In this document: one piece after another, positions 40,368-50,875 of the stretch
Layout: the number at the start of each line of letters is the position of its first letter
Position numbering within the stretch: the first letter of the stretch is position 1
Origin: Parapedobacter composti
Lineage (GTDB): Bacteria > Bacteroidota > Bacteroidia > Sphingobacteriales > Sphingobacteriaceae
Assembly: GCF_900112315.1 (NCBI RefSeq)
Contig: NZ_FOLL01000014.1
Location: forward strand, 83,212 to 147,211
DNA: 64,000 bases
Reading direction: 5' to 3'
The notes under the pieces: model-generated
Told to the model about the DNA's origin: nothing
Database searches by the model: none
The model's input: the letters and a program-made list of their open reading frames with translations, nothing else
Translations under genes and position numbers: made by a program

Positions 40368-41876
40368 ATGTTATTATTAGGTATTGATCTGGGCACGTCT
40401 TCCATTAAAGTATCCGTAGTGGATGCCCAAACAAAGAAATGTATCGCCGCCACCCAGTATCCGGACGATCACGAAAATAAAATACTCTCCGTTTTACCGG
40501 GATGGGCCGAACAGGCGCCGGATATGTGGTGGGATCAGGTCGCGTTGGCTATCCGCAAACTCACGGCAGAAGCATCGTTCAATGCCCGGGACATCGGTGC
40601 CATCGGTATTGCCTACCAAATGCACGGCTTGGTCGTTGTCGACAAAGCGGGCCGGGCAATCCGCAACGCCATCATCTGGTGCGACAGCCGGGCGGTGGAC
40701 ATCGGCGACGAGGCCTTCGCCGAAATCGGCGCGCAGCAGGCACTGGAACACTTGCTGAATTCGCCCGGAAATTTCACCGCCTCCAAATGGGCGTGGGTGA
40801 AAGCCCATGAACCGGAAACCTACTTACAGGCCCATAAAATCATGCTTCCGGGCGACTACATCGCACTGCGCCTTACCGGCAACGCCACTACCAGCATATC
40901 GGCGCTTTCTGAAGGCGTCTTCTGGGACTTCAAAAACAACTGCATAGCCGAGTCAATACTCCAGCACTTCGGCTTTGATGAAACCGTCTTCCCCGAAATC
41001 CGGCCGCTATTCGGCGTACACGGCACCCTCGACCCAAAAATCGCGGCACAGCTGGGGCTCCAACCCGGCATTCCGGTAAGCTATAAGGCAGGCGACCAAC
41101 CCAACAATGCACTATCGCTCAATGTACTGAAACCGGGTGAAGTGGCTGCTACCGCAGGCACATCGGGCGTTATTTACGCGGTAAGTGACCAGCTGGTATA
41201 TGACCCGGCATCGCGCGTAAACACCTTCGCCCATGTCAATTATACGCCGGAAGCACCGCGGACAGGGGTTTTGCTCTGCATCAACGGAACGGGCATTCTC
41301 AACCGGTGGGTAAAAGAGCATTTCGGCCATGGCCTCACCTATCAGCAAATGAACACGCTGGGCAAGGCGGTAAGCCCGGGCAGCAACGGCCTGAAGATCC
41401 TGCCTTTCGGCAATGGTGCCGAACGTATCCTACACAATAAGATCCTCGGCGCGCAATTCATCGACCTTGATTTCAACGCGCATGGCCGCTCCCATGTGTT
41501 CCGTGCCTCTCAGGAAGGGATAGCCTGTGCCTTCCGCTACGGGCTCGATATCATCCGGGAGAACGGTATGCGCCCGTCGGTTATCCGCGCCGGACAAGCC
41601 AATATGTTTCTCAGCGAATTATTCACCGAAATCTTTGTGGACGTAACACAGGTGCCGGTTGAACTTTATGAAAGTGATGGCAGCGTAGGCGCCGCATTGG
41701 GTGCCGGTATCGGCGCTGGCGTCTTTACTTCAACGGACGAGGCATTCAGCGGATTGAAAACCATCAAAACCGTGGAACCCCGGGCTTCTTCTGCTTATGA
41801 AGATTATTACCAGGAGTGGAAACGGCTGGTAAATGAACAATTGGCTAAGGAATCCCCGCAGCAGACGAACAATTGA
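40368..41876 (+). CDS. xylB: Xylulokinase
   Basis: The 502-residue FGGY-family kinase has the N-terminal phosphate motif GIDLGTSSIKVSVVD, the substrate-region motif IGIAYQMHGLVVVD, ITKW-like TASKWAWVK, and the C-terminal ATPase motif with GSVGAALGAGIGAG. It phosphorylates D-xylulose with ATP to give xylulose 5-phosphate in the cytoplasm. The xylose isomerase gene 45 bp downstream fixes the substrate assignment. Transcription is probably from the promoter at 40296 under LacI control. Confidence 0.96.
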   Translation: MLLLGIDLGTSSIKVSVVDAQTKKCIAATQYPDDHENKILSVLPGWAEQAPDMWWDQVALAIRKLTAEASFNARDIGAIGIAYQMHGLVVVDKAGRAIRNAIIWCDSRAVDIGDEAFAEIGAQQALEHLLNSPGNFTASKWAWVKAHEPETYLQAHKIMLPGDYIALRLTGNATTSISALSEGVFWDFKNNCIAESILQHFGFDETVFPEIRPLFGVHGTLDPKIAAQLGLQPGIPVSYKAGDQPNNALSLNVLKPGEVAATAGTSGVIYAVSDQLVYDPASRVNTFAHVNYTPEAPRTGVLLCINGTGILNRWVKEHFGHGLTYQQMNTLGKAVSPGSNGLKILPFGNGAERILHNKILGAQFIDLDFNAHGRSHVFRASQEGIACAFRYGLDIIRENGMRPSVIRAGQANMFLSELFTEIFVDVTQVPVELYESDGSVGAALGAGIGAGVFTSTDEAFSGLKTIKTVEPRASSAYEDYYQEWKRLVNEQLAKESPQQTNN

Positions 41877-41921
41877 CAATTGATAAGATAACCAAAATAG
41901 AGATTTAATAGTATAAATAAC

Positions 41922-43253
41922 ATGACAAACGTACTTATCGGAGATCGCGAATACTTCAAGGGTATCGGCAAGATCGAATACGAAGGCCCTGAATCGGACA
42001 ATCCACTGGCCTACCGCTGGTATGACGCAAAGCGGGTTGTAGCCGGAAAAACCATGGAAGAGCACCTGCGCTTCGCCGTAGCCTACTGGCACTCTTTCAC
42101 CGGCAATGGCAGCGACCCGTTCGGGGGGCCTACCCTCTTTTTTCCCTGGGATGAAAACAAAGACGTCATCCAACGGGCCAAAGACAAAATGGACGCTGCT
42201 TTTGAGTTCATCACCAAAATCGGAATGCCCTATTATTGCTTTCATGACGTGGACATCGTGGATTATGGTGATGATGTTGCCGAAAATGAGCGTCGATTAC
42301 AGACGCTCGTCGACTACGCCAGTACCAAACAGACCGCCAGCGGGGTGAAACTGCTATGGGGCACAGCCAACCTGTTTTCGCACAAACGGTATATGAATGG
42401 CGCTGCCACGAACCCCCACTTCGCCGTAGTGGCGCACGCCGGGGCGCAGATTAAGGCGGCATTGGACGCCACTATAGCACTTAACGGCGAAAACTACGTG
42501 TTCTGGGGCGGCCGTGAAGGGTATATGACATTGCTCAACACCAACATGAAACGGGAGCAGGAGCACCTGGCCCGTATGCTCCATATTGCTAAAGACTACG
42601 CCCGCAGCCAAGGGTTCCGTGGCACGTTTTTCATTGAGCCCAAGCCATGCGAACCGACCAAGCATCAATACGATTATGATGCGGCTACAGTAATCGGCTT
42701 TCTCCGGCAATACGATTTGCTCGGCGACTTTAAACTGAACCTTGAAGTGAACCACGCTACGTTGGCCGGACACACGTTCCAGCACGAGCTGCAGGTGGCC
42801 GCTGACGCGGGGCTGCTGGGTTCAATAGATGCCAACCGGGGCGATTATCAGAACGGGTGGGATACCGACCAGTTTCCGAACAACATCAACGAGCTCACGG
42901 AATGTATGCTCATCATACTGGAGGCCGGGGGCTTTGCAGGCGGCGGTATTAACTTCGATGCAAAAATACGCCGTAACTCGACCGATCGGGATGATTTGTT
43001 CCACGCTCATATCGGAGGGGCTGACACGTTTGCGCGTGCGCTCATTGCAGCGGATAATATCCTGCAGAAGTCAAATTACCGCAAACTCCGGGCAGAACGG
43101 TATTCGTCATTTGACAGTGGAAACGGAGAAGCCTTTGAAAATGGCAAACTGACGCTGGCTGACCTGCGTGATATCGCCGCGGCATCCGGCGAACCCGAGG
43201 CCATCAGTGGAAAACAGGAGCTGTTTGAAAACATCGTGAACCGCTATATTTAA
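41922..43253 (+). CDS. xylA: Xylose isomerase
   Basis: The 443-residue protein is a class II (longer) xylose isomerase. Motifs include YYCFHDVDI with the catalytic His and Asp, [20 protein letters not shown], the metal site [31 protein letters not shown] and GSIDANRGD. It interconverts D-xylose and D-xylulose using divalent metal ions. It is the second gene of the xylBA operon, followed 21 bp later by a small helical protein. Confidence 0.97.
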   Translation: MTNVLIGDREYFKGIGKIEYEGPESDNPLAYRWYDAKRVVAGKTMEEHLRFAVAYWHSFTGNGSDPFGGPTLFFPWDENKDVIQRAKDKMDAAFEFITKIGMPYYCFHDVDIVDYGDDVAENERRLQTLVDYASTKQTASGVKLLWGTANLFSHKRYMNGAATNPHFAVVAHAGAQIKAALDATIALNGENYVFWGGREGYMTLLNTNMKREQEHLARMLHIAKDYARSQGFRGTFFIEPKPCEPTKHQYDYDAATVIGFLRQYDLLGDFKLNLEVNHATLAGHTFQHELQVAADAGLLGSIDANRGDYQNGWDTDQFPNNINELTECMLIILEAGGFAGGGINFDAKIRRNSTDRDDLFHAHIGGADTFARALIAADNILQKSNYRKLRAERYSSFDSGNGEAFENGKLTLADLRDIAAASGEPEAISGKQELFENIVNRYI

Positions 43254-43274
43254 CCGGTTATACCCGTTGTGACG

Positions 43275-43844
43275 ATGGGCGCGGTGATAACAACTAAACA
43301 GGCCCTAAAGGAACGCCTCAGCGCCATCCGTGCCAAAACCGAAGTGCTGGCACTGGCGGCATCAGGTGAAGAGACGGGTGTCTGCGTTGATTGGCTGCAT
43401 GAATTGTGCTACGAAAAGGACAAAACTCCGGCATTTCGGGCTGCATGGGTATTGGAGCATATTGCGGCTTCTCACCCCGAGCGGTTTGTTCCGGTCGTTA
43501 GCAATTTCATAAACCGGTTACCGGAACAGCACAACCCGAGCTGCCAACGCCACTTCACCAAAATACTGATGGAAATCACCCATCCCAAAGCCGCTAAGCC
43601 ATACCGGCAGGCTTATGCTGAAATCGACCGCGAACGGGTGGTGGAAACCGTCTTCGGATGGCTTATCGACCCCTGTACGCCCGTTGCGGTACAGGTCAAT
43701 TGCATGGACATCCTCTATCATATGCGCAACGAATATGACTGGGTAACGGTAGAACTCAGACAGCAGACCGAATTTCTGATGATGCGCCACGGCTCGGCAG
43801 CCATGCTGAGCCGTGGCAAAAAAATAATAGGGAAACTCCGTTAA
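43275..43844 (+). CDS. Helical (HEAT-like) protein of unknown function linked to xylBA
   Basis: The 189-residue protein is predicted from composition to be all helical, with repeated paired segments such as FRAAWVLEHIAASHPERFVP and VNCMDILYHMRNEYDWV that resemble HEAT/ARM repeats. There is no signal peptide and no catalytic motif that I can recognise. It starts 21 bp after xylA (ATG; a GTG two codons earlier is possible), so it is probably co-transcribed with xylBA. Its stop lies one base from the stop of the convergent outer membrane gene. I assign no function. Confidence 0.7.
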   Translation: MGAVITTKQALKERLSAIRAKTEVLALAASGEETGVCVDWLHELCYEKDKTPAFRAAWVLEHIAASHPERFVPVVSNFINRLPEQHNPSCQRHFTKILMEITHPKAAKPYRQAYAEIDRERVVETVFGWLIDPCTPVAVQVNCMDILYHMRNEYDWVTVELRQQTEFLMMRHGSAAMLSRGKKIIGKLR

Positions 43845-43845
43845 A

Positions 43846-44529
43846 TCACAGCTTTAGCTTAAAACCAACCGAAAACAGCCCGTAGCGGTCGCGTTCCTCT
43901 CCGAAACCGTCCATTCCGCGGTTGGTGGCAAAATTCAACTGTGCATTGAGACATACATACCAGAAGAAGGTATCCATCATTTGGGGATCGTATTTGCTTA
44001 GCGGCAAATCAAGCCCGATATCCGTATGGAAGAAACTGCTGAGCAGGTGACCATTATTATAGGTCTCCACCTCGTCGCTCGTCGTTAAATTGAAAACGGC
44101 TCCTACTCCCGCGCCAACATAAGCTGTATTGATCGCCTTCTGTAAATAACTCTTCCGATACATTATCCGCCTGTCGTGATCGCTCTGAATAAACTGCAGG
44201 GGATAGATACGCCCGTTGAAAAGCCCGGAAAAAAAGAATATCGAAACAGGATAAACTGCTACATCATGCTGGTCGCCGCTCCGCGTCACACCTTGGTTTG
44301 CTTCAAGGCCTATACTCAACCCATGGCGCAGGAAATAGTCGCCACGCAGAAATACCCCGCCTCCCAGATGTTTTTTTTGCAGATCGCCATACATATAAGC
44401 CGGACCAACGCCAGCCGATAACGCATACCTATAATAGGGAATGGGTGATTCGTTTCCGGGCTGGGCTTGAATTTGGAGGTAAGGTGATAAGGAAATGCAG
44501 CATACGGCAAACAACAGGCCTTTCTTCAT
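43846..44529 (-). CDS. Outer membrane beta-barrel protein of unknown function
   Basis: The 227-residue protein has a signal peptide ending near QIQAQ. It then shows alternating aromatic/hydrophobic strands (YALSAGVGPAYMYGDL, GGGVFLRGDYFLRHGLSIGLE, AYVGAGVGAVFNL) and ends in YGLFSVGFKLKL, as small barrels do. The ATG at 44529 was preferred to a GTG three codons upstream. It lies between convergent xyl genes and co-oriented ruvB, with no clear functional link to either. Confidence 0.7.
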   Translation of the reverse strand: MKKGLLFAVCCISLSPYLQIQAQPGNESPIPYYRYALSAGVGPAYMYGDLQKKHLGGGVFLRGDYFLRHGLSIGLEANQGVTRSGDQHDVAVYPVSIFFFSGLFNGRIYPLQFIQSDHDRRIMYRKSYLQKAINTAYVGAGVGAVFNLTTSDEVETYNNGHLLSSFFHTDIGLDLPLSKYDPQMMDTFFWYVCLNAQLNFATNRGMDGFGEERDRYGLFSVGFKLKL

Positions 44530-44597
44530 AATCAACACGATATCTTATTGGGTTAACAACAATCAGGGCCTACCCCTCAATACTTATACCATTTTTA

Positions 44598-45620
44598 TCA
44601 AAACAGCGTGTTGCCTTTGGGATAATCTGTTTTTCCAAGATGTTTATAGGCCAATGCCGTGCATTCCCTCCCCCGGGAAGTACGCATCAGATAGCCCTCC
44701 TGGATAAGAAAAGGTTCGTATACCTCTTCAATGGTCCCCTCGTCTTCACCTACAGCCGTGGCGATGGTTTTAAGCCCTACCGGCCCCCCCTTGAACTTAT
44801 CGATGATGGTCACCAAAATGCGGTTATCCATCTCATCCAGCCCATGTTCATCCACATTGAGTGCGTTCAGCGCATATTGCGCGATGGCAGTGTCAATGCT
44901 GCCGTTACCCTTTATCTGGGCAAAGTCGCGTGTCCGGCGGAGCAAGGCATTGGCTATCCGCGGCGTTCCCCTGCTCCGGCGCGCTATTTCGTAAGCTCCC
45001 TCCTCCGTGATGGGCGTACGGAGGATACTGGCGGACCGGAGCACGATGGTTGTCAGGAGTTTTGTATCGTAATATTCCAGCCGGGCATTGATACCGAACC
45101 TTGCCCGCAACGGCGAGGTCAGCAATCCAGACCGCGTAGTGGCGCCCACCAACGTAAACGGGTTAAGCGTAATCTGTACTGAACGGGCGTTGGGCCCGGT
45201 CTCCAGCATGATATCAATCTTGAAGTCCTCCATGGCAGAATACAGGTATTCTTCTACCAACGGACTCAGCCGATGGATTTCATCAATAAACAGCACATCC
45301 CCCTCTTCCAGATTGGTCAGTAACCCCGCCAGGTCGCCCGGCTTATCCAGCACGGGTCCGGAAGTGATTTTGATGCCCACTCCCATTTCGTTAGCAATGA
45401 TATGGGAAAGTGTGGTCTTGCCCAATCCCGGAGGCCCGTGAAGCAACACATGATCCAAGGCTTCTCCCCTGAGCTTGGCTGCCTGTACAAACACCGTAAG
45501 GTTATCCAGTATTTTCTGCTGCCCCGTGAAATCTTCAAAAGCCTGCGGCCGAAGCACCTTCTCCAGCTCGCGCTCCGTATTAGACAACCGCTCCGGGCTC
45601 GGATCCAAATGTTCGTTCAT
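44598..45620 (-). CDS. ruvB: Holliday junction branch-migration helicase RuvB
   Basis: The 340-residue AAA+ ATPase has Walker [17 protein letters not shown], Walker [12 protein letters not shown], sensor 1 [20 protein letters not shown] and the C-terminal winged helix with [18 protein letters not shown]. RuvB hexamers drive branch migration of Holliday junctions together with RuvA and cut with RuvC in recombinational repair. Length is normal for the family. No ruvA or ruvC is present nearby. Confidence 0.98.
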   Translation of the reverse strand: MNEHLDPSPERLSNTERELEKVLRPQAFEDFTGQQKILDNLTVFVQAAKLRGEALDHVLLHGPPGLGKTTLSHIIANEMGVGIKITSGPVLDKPGDLAGLLTNLEEGDVLFIDEIHRLSPLVEEYLYSAMEDFKIDIMLETGPNARSVQITLNPFTLVGATTRSGLLTSPLRARFGINARLEYYDTKLLTTIVLRSASILRTPITEEGAYEIARRSRGTPRIANALLRRTRDFAQIKGNGSIDTAIAQYALNALNVDEHGLDEMDNRILVTIIDKFKGGPVGLKTIATAVGEDEGTIEEVYEPFLIQEGYLMRTSRGRECTALAYKHLGKTDYPKGNTLF

Positions 45621-45679
45621 TTTTATAAGACTTTAGCTATCAGACATGAGACCACCAATCACCAACCACCACCTACCAA

Positions 45680-46408
45680 TCACCGTTCATACTTCCTAAA
45701 CCAGCTTGCCACTTTCATCTCAATAACACCGAAAAACGCCTCCCGGAATATACGGGTGCTCATCTTGGAAACCCCTTCGGTACGGTCTGTAAAGATAATG
45801 GGTATTTCCTCCACACGGAAACCGTATTTTATTGCCGTGAACTTCATCTCAATCTGGAAAGCATACCCGACAAACCTTATCCGGTCGAGCGGTATGGTCT
45901 CCAGCACCTCACGCCGGTAACAGACGAAACCGGCCGTGGCGTCCCGTATGGCTATCCCGGTAATCAACCGTACATACCAAGAGGCGAAGTACGACATCAG
46001 CACCCGGCTCATCGGCCAGTTCACCACGTTGACCCCCTTGATATACCGTGAACCGATGGCCACGTCCGCCCCCGATATGCACGCCTCACGTAACCGTGGC
46101 AAGTCATCCGGATTGTGGGAAAAATCGGCATCCATTTCAAAGATGTAGGCGTAAGCCCGGGCAATGCACCAGCGGAAACCGTGAATATACGCGGTACCCA
46201 AGCCCGACTTGCCTGCCCGCTCCTCCAGAAACAACCTGTCGGGGAATTCGTTGCGCAAATGCCCCACTATCGCTCCTGTTCCATCTGGAGAGCCATCATC
46301 CACCACCAAAATATGAAACCCTTCAGCAAGGGAAAATACTTTACGGATAATCCTTTCTATATTTTCCCGTTCGTTGTATGTGGGAATAATGACAATGCTA
46401 TCTGACAC
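45680..46408 (-). CDS. GT2 polyprenol-phosphate mannosyltransferase-like protein
   Basis: The 242-residue protein from a GTG at 46408 begins SDSIVIIPTYNERENIERI. It carries the GT2 nucleotide-sugar motifs VVDDGSPDGT, EMDADFSHNP (DxD) and GSRYIKGV, as in dolichol/polyprenol-phosphate mannose synthases. Such enzymes load a sugar from GDP-mannose onto a lipid phosphate for later transfer across the membrane. The frame is open a further 32 codons upstream, but that part is rich in Trp/Cys and unlike the family. The POT transporter gene ends 31 bp upstream. Confidence 0.88.
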   Translation of the reverse strand: MSDSIVIIPTYNERENIERIIRKVFSLAEGFHILVVDDGSPDGTGAIVGHLRNEFPDRLFLEERAGKSGLGTAYIHGFRWCIARAYAYIFEMDADFSHNPDDLPRLREACISGADVAIGSRYIKGVNVVNWPMSRVLMSYFASWYVRLITGIAIRDATAGFVCYRREVLETIPLDRIRFVGYAFQIEMKFTAIKYGFRVEEIPIIFTDRTEGVSKMSTRIFREAFFGVIEMKVASWFRKYER

Positions 46409-46439
46409 TACCGCTGAGAACTTTTTTAAAGGTAAACTA

Positions 46440-48485
46440 TCAATGGATGCCATGCATTTTGCGCACCAGCACTTTATTTGCCAGTACCAGTGCCAAACTT
46501 GCAAGCATCGGCAATGCGGTAAATATCAGGAAAAATCCAATTAAGCCATACTTTTCGCTGATGCGATCAATATAACTACCCGACAAACCGGCCAAATAAT
46601 TGGCGATCGCACTGGACAGGAACCAAATACCGAACATCAACCCCACCAGCTTCGGCGGGGAAAGCTTGCTCACGTATGACAATCCTACCGGCGAGATAGC
46701 CAGTTCGCCCCAGGTGTGAAGCAAATAGGCCAGGATTAACCACACGATGCTGACCGAGGCGGTTGTCGCGCCCTTGGGAATGGTCATTGAACCGAACGCA
46801 AGAACCGCAAAACCCAATCCCACCAAAAATAAACCTAAAGCGAATTTCTTTGGTGCCGAGGGATTGAATTTTGTTTCCCACAATTTAGAGAATACAGGAG
46901 CAAACAAAATGATAAACAAAGAATTAAGCACACCGAACCAAGACGCGGGTATTTCAATCTCGCTTTCTTTGATATCGACAACCTGCGCGCTTATGCCGGA
47001 TGCACCCACGCGCGCCTCGTCTTCCGCATCAATGTAGATGTAATTTCCGTTTTGGTCGATGTCAACGATAGCGATATGCTGGTCCACGGCGAAGTTTTCA
47101 TCCGAGCGTATAATCGCATTGTCCGACACCTCTTTCCGATAGTCGATATGCACGGCAAACATATCGCTCCCTATTTTATGCGCTTCAAACCTATCGATAC
47201 GCTCGTTGCCCTCCAGCGGCGCACCCGACTGGATATACTCTGCCAATGTAATGCGATCTCCTGCCCCGGCAACAGCTATCGTATCCATCAAACTTGAGGA
47301 CTTAACATAGGAAAACGAAACCTCATAAGCTTTGGTATTTAAGTCTTTCCCTACCATCCAGATAACGACTCCCCAGATAATCACAAAGCTGAAAGACAGC
47401 CACATATTGGATATGGCATACTTTTTCATGGTTGCTTTGATGAGCAGGAACAACACCCATGTGATGATGGACAACGGCACAATGGCCAAGAGCGCATTGA
47501 TGACGGTGAATGTTGTCGCCGCGCCACCGGTCAATACGCGTCCGGTGTAATCGCGGGCAAAAATTGTCATCGATCCGCCAGCCTGTTCAAAAGCCATCCA
47601 AAAGAAGATGGTGACGAATGCCAGCACAAGGATGACGAACGTACGGTCTGCCGCTATCTTGGCCATCAACCGGTCTTTCATTTCCTTGAGCATGCTGGCC
47701 CGTTCTCCGGCACTGATATTTGGCAAACGTTTGTCTATCTCCGCTCCCACCGCATGCTGGTCGAACCCTTCGAACGCTTCGCTCTCTTCATTGACTTTCT
47801 TAACGTCGGCATACACCGCCTCAATATCATCGGATTTCCGAGTCGGCTTTTCACCGATTTTCCCAAATATCCGCTGGGCGAACCAAAACTGGAGCATGCC
47901 GAAAAACATAAAAATACCGGCTAACCCGAACCCCCAGTGCCATCCGACTTTTTCGCCGATGTAGCCGCAGAGCAAGATACCGAGAAACGCGCCGGAATTG
48001 ATGCCCATATAGAAAATGGTGTATGCAGAGTCTTTCTTGTTCTCATCTTCCTTGCTGTACAATCCCCCCACTATCGTGGAGATATTGGGTTTAAAAAGAC
48101 CATTGCCTAAAATAAGCAACGCTAATCCGAGATAAAAAAACGGCTTTCCGCTACCTTCCAGCGCCATGGACGCATGCCCCAGGGTCATGATCAAAGCCCC
48201 TAATGCTACTGCCCAACGGTGCCCCAACCACTTATCGGCAATCATCCCCCCTAAGATCGGTGTCAGGTAAACCAAACCGGTATATACACCATACAAACTG
48301 AGCGCTTCCGAACGGGACATCTCCCATCCACCGAGCCCGGCAGCGCTTACCAAAAAGAGCACAAGCAAAGCCCGCATCCCGTAGTAACTGAACCGTTCCC
48401 ACATTTCGGTAAAGAACAAAATAAAAAGCCCTGCCGGATGCTTTAATACGCGCTCCTTCGAAACTACATTGTTTAAATCTGTCAT
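46440..48485 (-). CDS. POT/PTR2-family proton-dependent oligopeptide transporter
   Basis: The 681-residue membrane protein has the POT signature ExxERFxYYG (Glu27, Glu30, Arg31 in TEMWERFSYYG), the motif GGMIADKWLGHRWAV and a GNGLFKPNISTIVGGLY helix pair. It imports di- and tripeptides with protons. Two hydrophilic segments break the helices: a cytoplasmic loop at about 212-278 and a longer stretch at about 381-514 that looks like a soluble domain before the final helices. The length exceeds typical bacterial POT proteins (about 500) because of these. It is probably transcribed alone or with the downstream GT2 gene. Confidence 0.93.
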   Translation of the reverse strand: MTDLNNVVSKERVLKHPAGLFILFFTEMWERFSYYGMRALLVLFLVSAAGLGGWEMSRSEALSLYGVYTGLVYLTPILGGMIADKWLGHRWAVALGALIMTLGHASMALEGSGKPFFYLGLALLILGNGLFKPNISTIVGGLYSKEDENKKDSAYTIFYMGINSGAFLGILLCGYIGEKVGWHWGFGLAGIFMFFGMLQFWFAQRIFGKIGEKPTRKSDDIEAVYADVKKVNEESEAFEGFDQHAVGAEIDKRLPNISAGERASMLKEMKDRLMAKIAADRTFVILVLAFVTIFFWMAFEQAGGSMTIFARDYTGRVLTGGAATTFTVINALLAIVPLSIITWVLFLLIKATMKKYAISNMWLSFSFVIIWGVVIWMVGKDLNTKAYEVSFSYVKSSSLMDTIAVAGAGDRITLAEYIQSGAPLEGNERIDRFEAHKIGSDMFAVHIDYRKEVSDNAIIRSDENFAVDQHIAIVDIDQNGNYIYIDAEDEARVGASGISAQVVDIKESEIEIPASWFGVLNSLFIILFAPVFSKLWETKFNPSAPKKFALGLFLVGLGFAVLAFGSMTIPKGATTASVSIVWLILAYLLHTWGELAISPVGLSYVSKLSPPKLVGLMFGIWFLSSAIANYLAGLSGSYIDRISEKYGLIGFFLIFTALPMLASLALVLANKVLVRKMHGIH

Positions 48486-48606
48486 ATGCTATTCATTCAT
48501 GTTGGCTGTGTCAATTCATTGTGCATTCAGGTCAACCGTTACAAATAAAAAAAACTTTTTGCGATTTATCGGAAAATGCAAGAAAATATTAGTTTATGCC
48601 AGGGCT

Positions 48607-49503
48607 TTAATTCGCAGAAAAACCACTTTTGGGATGCTGGTGGCCCTTTCTGGGATCGTTATACTGCTCATCGTTCGGGTCGGGTGGATTGGTCAGCGGA
48701 ATATCCGGCACCAGCCGGAGCCGTCCGCCATGAATTTGCCAGGCATCGTACGTCAAGTCCGGTCCATATTGTTCATATTGCCCTTGGTGACGGTTGTCTG
48801 TGGGCGACAAATGATCCATCACGATGCGGTTCGCTGCACGGTCATACACCATATACATACTTGCCTGCTTGCTGAACCGGTAAATCATGCGCGCATGGTG
48901 GCCCGTGTCTTCGCCATCGAAAATAGTTTTGCCTAATACGACATCGTTTTCTTTAAGCTGGAGTACTTCGATTACCTTCTGCGTGATCCCGGGGGTATGC
49001 CCTTTCCAGCCCAATAGCACATAAGCACCATCAATGGATATGATATGGTAATATTGCGCGCCATACCACGTGCTTGGCCCCGCTACCGCGGTTTCGGGCT
49101 GCGGTATCTCATACGTTTTGTCCAACAGGGGAAATAATTTCAGGCTGCCATCCGGCGTGTTCAGTTGGATAGCACCGTAATACAGATAAGATCCATCGTT
49201 CAACTGCACGTGCCACGAAAATACCCGGAACCGGTTGTCCGGAGCATGGAGTATGGACACCATGTTGAGTGAATCAAACGGAAACGAATAGGAATGCGGT
49301 GTTTTAAGTGCGGTTACCAATGTTTTCACAAACGTAAAGTTCGCCTCCAGCCGTTCAGGTTCACCCGGCTCATTGTACATGGTGTACCCGAGTTTCACCA
49401 GACTGTCTTGCAGCGTTTCGATGGTCCCCTTGCTGGCCGTTTGTGCGCCCGCATCCATTACCCAGTTGCACCAGACCATCAGCAACGGCAGCAACCTCTT
49501 CAT
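48607..49503 (-). CDS. Exported protein of unknown function
   Basis: The 298-residue protein from the ATG at 49503 begins with a signal peptide (MKRLLPLLMV) cleaved near DAGAQ. The frame extends 11 codons upstream to another ATG. The mature part is mixed beta-rich, with YYHIISIDGAYVLLGWKGH and GGRLRLVPDIPL, and ends in a polar, proline-rich tail. I do not recognise a family or catalytic motif. It follows the thiolase gene by 50 bp on the same strand. Confidence 0.65.
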   Translation of the reverse strand: MKRLLPLLMVWCNWVMDAGAQTASKGTIETLQDSLVKLGYTMYNEPGEPERLEANFTFVKTLVTALKTPHSYSFPFDSLNMVSILHAPDNRFRVFSWHVQLNDGSYLYYGAIQLNTPDGSLKLFPLLDKTYEIPQPETAVAGPSTWYGAQYYHIISIDGAYVLLGWKGHTPGITQKVIEVLQLKENDVVLGKTIFDGEDTGHHARMIYRFSKQASMYMVYDRAANRIVMDHLSPTDNRHQGQYEQYGPDLTYDAWQIHGGRLRLVPDIPLTNPPDPNDEQYNDPRKGHQHPKSGFSAN

Positions 49504-49553
49504 CAACCCGTTTACGCCGCTGTCCATCATACCCATCGGTTCACGTCCTGTTT

Positions 49554-50729
49554 TTACATTTTTTCCAGCACCATCGCACTTGCTCCGCCCCCGCCGTTGC
49601 AGATACCAGCCACCCCGATGCGCCCGTTGTGCTGCGACAGCACCGAGAGGAGCGTTACCACGATACGGGCGCCCGAAGCGCCCAGCGGGTGCCCAAGTGA
49701 CACTGCACCGCCGTTAACGTTTACCCGATCCGGCGGAAGCCGGAGTTCACGGTTATTCGCGATGGACACCACCGAGAAAGCTTCGTTAATTTCATAAAAA
49801 TCCACATCCCCCTCCCTGATATCCGCGGCCCGCAATGCCCTTGGAATCGCCCGGGACGGTGCGGTGGTAAACCATTCCGGTGCCTGCTGGGCATCGGCAT
49901 ATCCCCTTATCCGTGCCAACGGCTGCAAACCGAGCTCCCGGAGCTTGGCTTCACTCACCAACACGAGGGCCGCGGCCCCATCGTTGAGTGTAGACGCGTT
50001 GGCGGCCGTTACCGTTCCATGTTGTTTAAACACTGGTTTCAACATGGGGATTTTATCGAAGTTGACGCTATAAATTTCCTCATCGTCACGCACGGTTGTC
50101 ACTTCGCCTTTCTTACCCCTGACATCAACGGGCACGATCTCTTCCTGAAATTTACCGGATTGCTGAGCGGCCTGTGAACGCCGGTACGATTCTACCGCAT
50201 ACGCGTCCTGATCTTCCCGGCTGATGCCACATTCCGATGCACACAGCTCCGCGGCAGCCCCCATATGGAAGTCGTTGTATACATCCCACAACCCATCTTT
50301 GACCAACCCATCGGTTACCTGTCCGTGGCCCAAGCGATATCCTGTACGTGCTTTGTCCAAGTAGTACGGCACGTTGCTCATGCTTTCCATCCCTCCTGCC
50401 ACCACAACATCGTTCTCACCCAGCGCAATACTTTGCGCAGCAAGCATAGTGGATTTCATCCCTGACGCACATACCTTGTTTACCGTAGTAGCCGGAATGT
50501 CGGGCAACCCAGCGAGCTTGGCAGCTTGTGTCGCCGGAGCCTGCCCCAGGCCGGCCGACAATACATTGCCGAAATACACCTCCTGCACTTGTTCAACTGT
50601 AATACCGGCTCGCCTCACGGCCTCGGCAATGGCCGTGCCGCCCAATTGGGTAGCAGCCAGTGACGACAAGCTGCCACCGAAGCTTCCGATGGGTGTTCGT
50701 ACCGCTGAAATGATATAAACCGCTTCCAT
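49554..50729 (-). CDS. atoB: Acetyl-CoA C-acetyltransferase (thiolase)
   Basis: The 391-residue protein is a thiolase II-type enzyme. It has the nucleophile Cys87 in NKVCASGMKS, the NEAFS motif, His347 in GHPLGASGARI and the second cysteine Cys377 in GICNGGGGASA. It condenses two acetyl-CoA to acetoacetyl-CoA or runs the reverse reaction in fatty-acid and ketone metabolism. Length and motifs are complete. It is divergent from the metal transporter operon, across a gap with unusual repeats. Confidence 0.93.
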   Translation of the reverse strand: MEAVYIISAVRTPIGSFGGSLSSLAATQLGGTAIAEAVRRAGITVEQVQEVYFGNVLSAGLGQAPATQAAKLAGLPDIPATTVNKVCASGMKSTMLAAQSIALGENDVVVAGGMESMSNVPYYLDKARTGYRLGHGQVTDGLVKDGLWDVYNDFHMGAAAELCASECGISREDQDAYAVESYRRSQAAQQSGKFQEEIVPVDVRGKKGEVTTVRDDEEIYSVNFDKIPMLKPVFKQHGTVTAANASTLNDGAAALVLVSEAKLRELGLQPLARIRGYADAQQAPEWFTTAPSRAIPRALRAADIREGDVDFYEINEAFSVVSIANNRELRLPPDRVNVNGGAVSLGHPLGASGARIVVTLLSVLSQHNGRIGVAGICNGGGGASAMVLEKM

Positions 50730-50875
50730 ATGGATATCATGATTTTCATGCTAAGGTACGAAATTATGGCCGTTGTCCGAGATACCGTTTGCAAATCCCT
50801 TTACCTCCTTTACCCTCTTCTGTCGACAACAAACCATATGAACAATAATTCTACACCTATATAACTATATCATTT

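Noticed and set aside
45680..46504. Long version of the GT2 protein starting at 46504.
   Set aside because: The extra N-terminal residues (WHWYWQIKCWCAKC) overlap the end of the POT gene and do not fit the family, which starts at the VIIPTYN strand.
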